Below, one piece after another: positions 14,782 to 17,039 of a stretch of 17,039 bases of DNA. The stretch lies in assembly GCA_937923365.1 (NCBI GenBank), contig CALAIJ010000133.1, positions 1 through 17,039 of the forward strand, read 5' to 3'. Position numbers and translations under genes: made by a program. The notes under the pieces are model-generated. The model searched no databases, had not been told where the DNA came from, and was given only the letters and a program-made list of their open reading frames with translations. Within the stretch, counting starts at the first letter, position 1. Each line of letters starts with the position of its first letter. Origin of the DNA: an uncultured Sulfitobacter sp. (lineage in GTDB: Bacteria; Pseudomonadota; Alphaproteobacteria; Rhodobacterales; Rhodobacteraceae).

Positions 14782-15578
14782 CAGGCGGGCTTCAGTTCGA
14801 CGGAAGGCGCGTAGGCGATAAAGAACGGATTGGCAAAATCTGCCTTGCCGTATGTCAGCGGGCTGTGATCATCAAAGCGCACGACAGCGCCTCCGGCCCC
14901 GTTCAGCACGGCATGCCCTGCGGCGGTGTCCCACTCCATCGTGCGCCCTACGCGGGGGTAGACATCAGCCTCGCCGGTGGCGATCAGGCAGAACTTGAGC
15001 GAGGATCCGGCGCTTTTCGTATCCTTGACGGCATACTTGCCTATGTAGTCATCAGTGGCCTGATCGCGGTGCGATTTGGAGGCGACGACCAAAAGCGCTG
15101 CATTGTCCGCGTCTGAGACGGTTATGGCCTTGGTCGCACCGATCTGATCCTTGGCCAGATCGCCTGTTTCCTCGACGGATGTCCCATCAGCCAGCGTGAA
15201 GAACATCCGCCCCTTGGCAGGCGCATAGACAACGCCGCGAGTGGGCACGCCGCCCTCTACCAAGGCGATATTGACCGTGAAATCACCACGACGGTGAATG
15301 AACTCTTTGGTGCCATCCAGCGGATCAACAATCAGAAACGTATCGCCTTGCGCACTGTGGGTGGCGGCCTGTTCCTCGGTGACCAGCATGACATCGGGAA
15401 AGGCATCGCGCAAACCTTCGGAGATGATCGCATCGGCGGCCTTGTCTGCGGCGGTGACGGGGCTGTCGTCTGATTTGGCTTCGACCCCGAAATCATCTTG
15501 CCCGTAGATCTCCATGATCTTGTCACCGGCCTGCAAAGAGAGCGTTCGCATCACACTCACCAGTTTTTGATAGTCCAT
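14781..15578 (-). CDS. cysQ: 3'(2'),5'-bisphosphate nucleotidase CysQ
   Basis: Mg-dependent phosphatase of the inositol monophosphatase superfamily that turns PAP, the by-product of PAPS use, into AMP; this relieves inhibition of sulfotransferases and PAPS reductase. Motifs are 'SPVTAADKAAD' (39-49), 'LVTEEQ' with E68/E69, metal-binding 'IVDPLDGTKEF' (83-93), and 'RTMEWDTAAGHAVL' in the C-terminal half. 'DPLDGTKEF' favours CysQ over SuhB-type enzymes. The ATG at 15578 has AAAGGG about 10 bp upstream; an in-frame TTG at 15587 is too close to that site. It heads the minus-strand unit and overlaps kdsB (TGATG). The distal sulfotransferase in the same unit gives PAP, so the two genes fit one task. 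Confidence 0.93.
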   Translation of the reverse strand: MDYQKLVSVMRTLSLQAGDKIMEIYGQDDFGVEAKSDDSPVTAADKAADAIISEGLRDAFPDVMLVTEEQAATHSAQGDTFLIVDPLDGTKEFIHRRGDFTVNIALVEGGVPTRGVVYAPAKGRMFFTLADGTSVEETGDLAKDQIGATKAITVSDADNAALLVVASKSHRDQATDDYIGKYAVKDTKSAGSSLKFCLIATGEADVYPRVGRTMEWDTAAGHAVLNGAGGAVVRFDDHSPLTYGKADFANPFFIAYAPSVELKPA

Positions 15579-15622
15579 TTGGGCCAAACCCTTTGCTTTG
15601 ATTGATTGATACGTTTGTTCCC

Positions 15623-15651
15623 CTTATGCTGCGGGGCTAACGGAACAGCAA
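15623..15651 (-). promoter_or_regulatory. Candidate sigma70-type promoter for the cysQ-led operon
   Basis: On the minus strand, TTGCTG (15646-15651) is followed after exactly 17 bp by CATAAG (15623-15628), which matches four of six bases of TATAAT. Transcription would begin near 15616, giving a leader of about 38 nt before the cysQ ATG at 15578. The -35 matches only three consensus bases, as is common in alphaproteobacteria. No other minus-strand promoter as good is seen in the divergent region. Confidence 0.4.
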
Positions 15652-15659
15652 GAATTCCG
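15641..15659. repeat. Inverted repeat CGGAA-N9-TTCCG in the divergent intergenic region
   Basis: CGGAA (15641-15645) and TTCCG (15655-15659) are perfect 5-bp arms with a 9-bp spacer, enclosing the candidate -35 of the cysQ operon. A second pair, CCCC (15620-15623) and GGGG (15633-15636), also with a 9-bp spacer, spans its -10 region. Between cysQ and the permease gene these could be operators shared by both directions. Arms this short can arise by chance. Confidence 0.3.
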
Positions 15660-15696
15660 TGTATATTTGAGTAGATCGCAAGGAAGCAGAAGCCCC

Positions 15697-16521
15697 ATGT
15701 ATCAATCATCGCGCAAACCGCAGAGCGGTTTTAGCTCTGCCTTGGCCATGGCGGAGCTTGTCTATCATTCGATCGTGCGCTCGATCCGCAAGCAACACGG
15801 CAACGCGTTTATCGCGATTGCGCTGAACATGCTGCAGACGGTGCTGTTTGTTCTGGCGTTCTATGTGATGTTCTCGATCCTTGGCATGCGCGGTGCGGCG
15901 CTGCGTGGCGACTTTCTGCTGTACATCATGTCGGGCATTTTCCTTTACCTGACGCATATCAAGGCGATGGGGGCTGTGTCCGGCTCTGAAGGGCCGGCTA
16001 GCCCGATGATGCAGCACGCGCCGATGACCACCATTGTGGCGATCCTTTCGGCGGCTTTGGGCGCGCTTTACGTGCAGGTCCTGTCAGCGGCAGCGATCCT
16101 GTTTGTGTACCACGTGGCCTTTGTGCAGATCACGATTGACCAGCCCGTCGGCACCTTTGGCATGATGCTGCTGGCGTGGTTTACGGGCTGCGCGTTGGGC
16201 ATGGTGCTGCTGGCGGTCAAGCCGTGGTTCCCGACCTTTGTCAGCATCTTCAGCCAGATCTACCAACGCGCCAACATGATTGCGTCCGGCAAGATGTTCG
16301 TGGCCAACATGCTGCCCGGTTACATGATCGCAATGTTTGACTGGAACCCGTTGTTTCACTGTATTGATCAGGCACGGGGCTTCGCCTTCCTGAACTACAA
16401 CCCGCGCTACAGCGATTGGGAGTATGCGGTGTGGGTCGGTATCGTCTGTCTGATGGTCGGCCTGATGGGTGAGTTCTATACCCGCAAACACGCTTCACTT
16501 AGCTGGAACGCGCGACGGTAG
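15697..16521 (+). CDS. ABC-2 type polysaccharide export permease (KpsM/Wzm-like)
   Basis: Integral inner-membrane subunit expected to export a lipid-linked surface polysaccharide. The 274 residues show about six helices: near 39-65 (IAIALNMLQTVLFVLAFYVM), 74-95, 112-142, 153-175, about 185-215, and 243-263, with a cytoplasmic N-terminus carrying 'AMAELVYHSIVRSIRKQHGN', a KpsM-like amphipathic coupling segment. The start is the ATG at 15697, with AAGGAAG about 10 bp upstream; the in-frame TTG at 15667 lacks one. It is divergent from the glycan operon by 118 bp. No ATP-binding partner follows: the next gene is a convergent regulator, so the ATPase must be encoded elsewhere. The family call is firm at ABC-2 level, less so for KpsM. 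Confidence 0.78.
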   Translation: MYQSSRKPQSGFSSALAMAELVYHSIVRSIRKQHGNAFIAIALNMLQTVLFVLAFYVMFSILGMRGAALRGDFLLYIMSGIFLYLTHIKAMGAVSGSEGPASPMMQHAPMTTIVAILSAALGALYVQVLSAAAILFVYHVAFVQITIDQPVGTFGMMLLAWFTGCALGMVLLAVKPWFPTFVSIFSQIYQRANMIASGKMFVANMLPGYMIAMFDWNPLFHCIDQARGFAFLNYNPRYSDWEYAVWVGIVCLMVGLMGEFYTRKHASLSWNARR

Positions 16522-16592
16522 CGCGCCTTTGCGCACAAAGTCGGGAACTTCCAAGTCCTAGAGTCAGGACCCATTCATCCTGCGACCGGTTC

Positions 16593-17039
16593 CTACTGTG
16601 GCCGCAGTTCTCTGAATTCCATTGGATCTGCATGCGCCGGCACGTAAACCCGTTGGAAAAAAAGCGGCCGATCAGCTGACGCAAAGCCCAGAATGTCACA
16701 GATTATCCCGCGTGCGGCAGACGGCAGATCAAGCTGCAAGCAAATGGGGTCTGGGAAAGCCGCACAAACGACGCGATTGTTGGTGCGCACCGTGCCAATA
16801 CCGAATGTTTGTCGGATGACGGCATGTAAGTGAACGCCTTCGAACGCAGAAGTTCCAAGGTTGATGATGGAGCCAAACTGGCGGTCAGACAGGTAGAAGA
16901 AATTCATCAGTTTAAAGCGGTGATCAACGTCAATCTCGCGCGTGATCCTGACATAGTGATCTTCATCTCCAAGAAACGTGCTCCACGGACCTTTCTGGTG
17001 GGTTTTAACGATGTCTGTGACCTTGCTGTAAACTGGCAA
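16593..17039 (-). CDS. UTRA-domain protein, probably a GntR/HutC-family regulator, N-terminus outside the window
   Basis: Only the C-terminal 149 codons are present; the frame is open to the window end, so the apparent TTG start there is not real. The sequence reads like a UTRA ligand-sensing domain: a conserved acidic 'VRITREIDVDHRF' strand, 'LGTSAFEGVHLHAVIRQTFG', 'NRVVCAAFPDPICLQLDLP', then 'GIICDILGFASADRPLFFQRVYVPA', which parallels the family's closing pattern of a small-ligand pocket and an R-x-Y/V terminus. The winged-helix DNA-binding domain would lie beyond 17039. It converges on the permease gene with 71 bp between stops. The ligand and targets are unknown; UTRA similarity is low, so the call is moderate. 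Confidence 0.6.
   Translation of the reverse strand: MPVYSKVTDIVKTHQKGPWSTFLGDEDHYVRITREIDVDHRFKLMNFFYLSDRQFGSIINLGTSAFEGVHLHAVIRQTFGIGTVRTNNRVVCAAFPDPICLQLDLPSAARGIICDILGFASADRPLFFQRVYVPAHADPMEFRELRPQ

Noticed and set aside
16509..16529. Possible plus-strand terminator after the permease gene (CGCGC and GCGCG arms followed by CCTTTG)
   Set aside because: The stem is short and the tail has only three T residues; it also overlaps the end of the coding sequence. Too weak to call.
16555..16570. GTCCT-N6-AGGAC inverted repeat between the convergent permease and UTRA-domain genes
   Set aside because: Only a 5-bp stem with no T-run on either strand, so it does not qualify as a terminator for either gene.

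Overview
The window looks like chromosomal DNA of a marine alphaproteobacterium, most likely Rhodobacteraceae (Roseobacter group). This is inferred from GC-rich coding with many 4-bp ATGA/TGATG overlaps, the single-domain RNase D joined to kdsD-lptC-lptA-lptB, the hpf-ptsN pair, and a glycosyltransferase set typical of that family. I see no rRNA, tRNA, CRISPR, insertion sequence or phage gene. Genes fill almost all of the window. The longest gap is about 236 bp, before hpf.

Left block, plus strand (1-5443). A 5'-truncated PaaX-type regulator is followed by a tight envelope operon: rnd (RNase D), kdsD (arabinose-5-phosphate isomerase, first step to Kdo), lptC, lptA and lptB (lipopolysaccharide export bridge and its ATPase). 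A 236-bp gap with an 18-bp palindrome precedes hpf (long ribosome hibernation factor) and ptsN (EIIA-Ntr). The rpoN gene often found between lptB and hpf in proteobacteria is absent here.

Central block, minus strand (15578 down to 5440). Nine genes read as one unit: cysQ, kdsB-like, a GT2 glycosyltransferase, galU, galE, a GT4 glycosyltransferase, a GT2/GT92-like glycosyltransferase, a GT14 (core-2/I-branching type) enzyme with a long C-terminal extension, and a tandem sulfotransferase. Six of the eight junctions overlap or are separated by 6 bp or less. The unit can be read as a surface-glycan pathway. GalU and GalE supply UDP-Glc and UDP-Gal, the KdsB homologue supplies a CMP-activated Kdo-like acid, four glycosyltransferases build the chain, and the sulfotransferase may decorate it from PAPS. 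CysQ then hydrolyses the PAP left over. The first and last genes of the unit are thus linked by the same metabolite. The product is inferred, not shown.

Right edge. Divergent from cysQ, across a 118-bp region with a candidate promoter and nested inverted repeats, lies a six-helix ABC-2 type polysaccharide-export permease on the plus strand with no ATPase gene beside it. It converges on the C-terminal part of a GntR/HutC-type regulator (UTRA domain) cut by the window end.

The most interesting signals are these: the sulfation plus PAP-recycling glycan operon; the sulfotransferase whose second half has lost its PAPS motifs; overlapping convergent stop codons with a good minus-strand terminator only on the far side of ptsN, implying antisense RNA across ptsN; and a KdsB homologue with Asn where a metal-binding Asp is expected.
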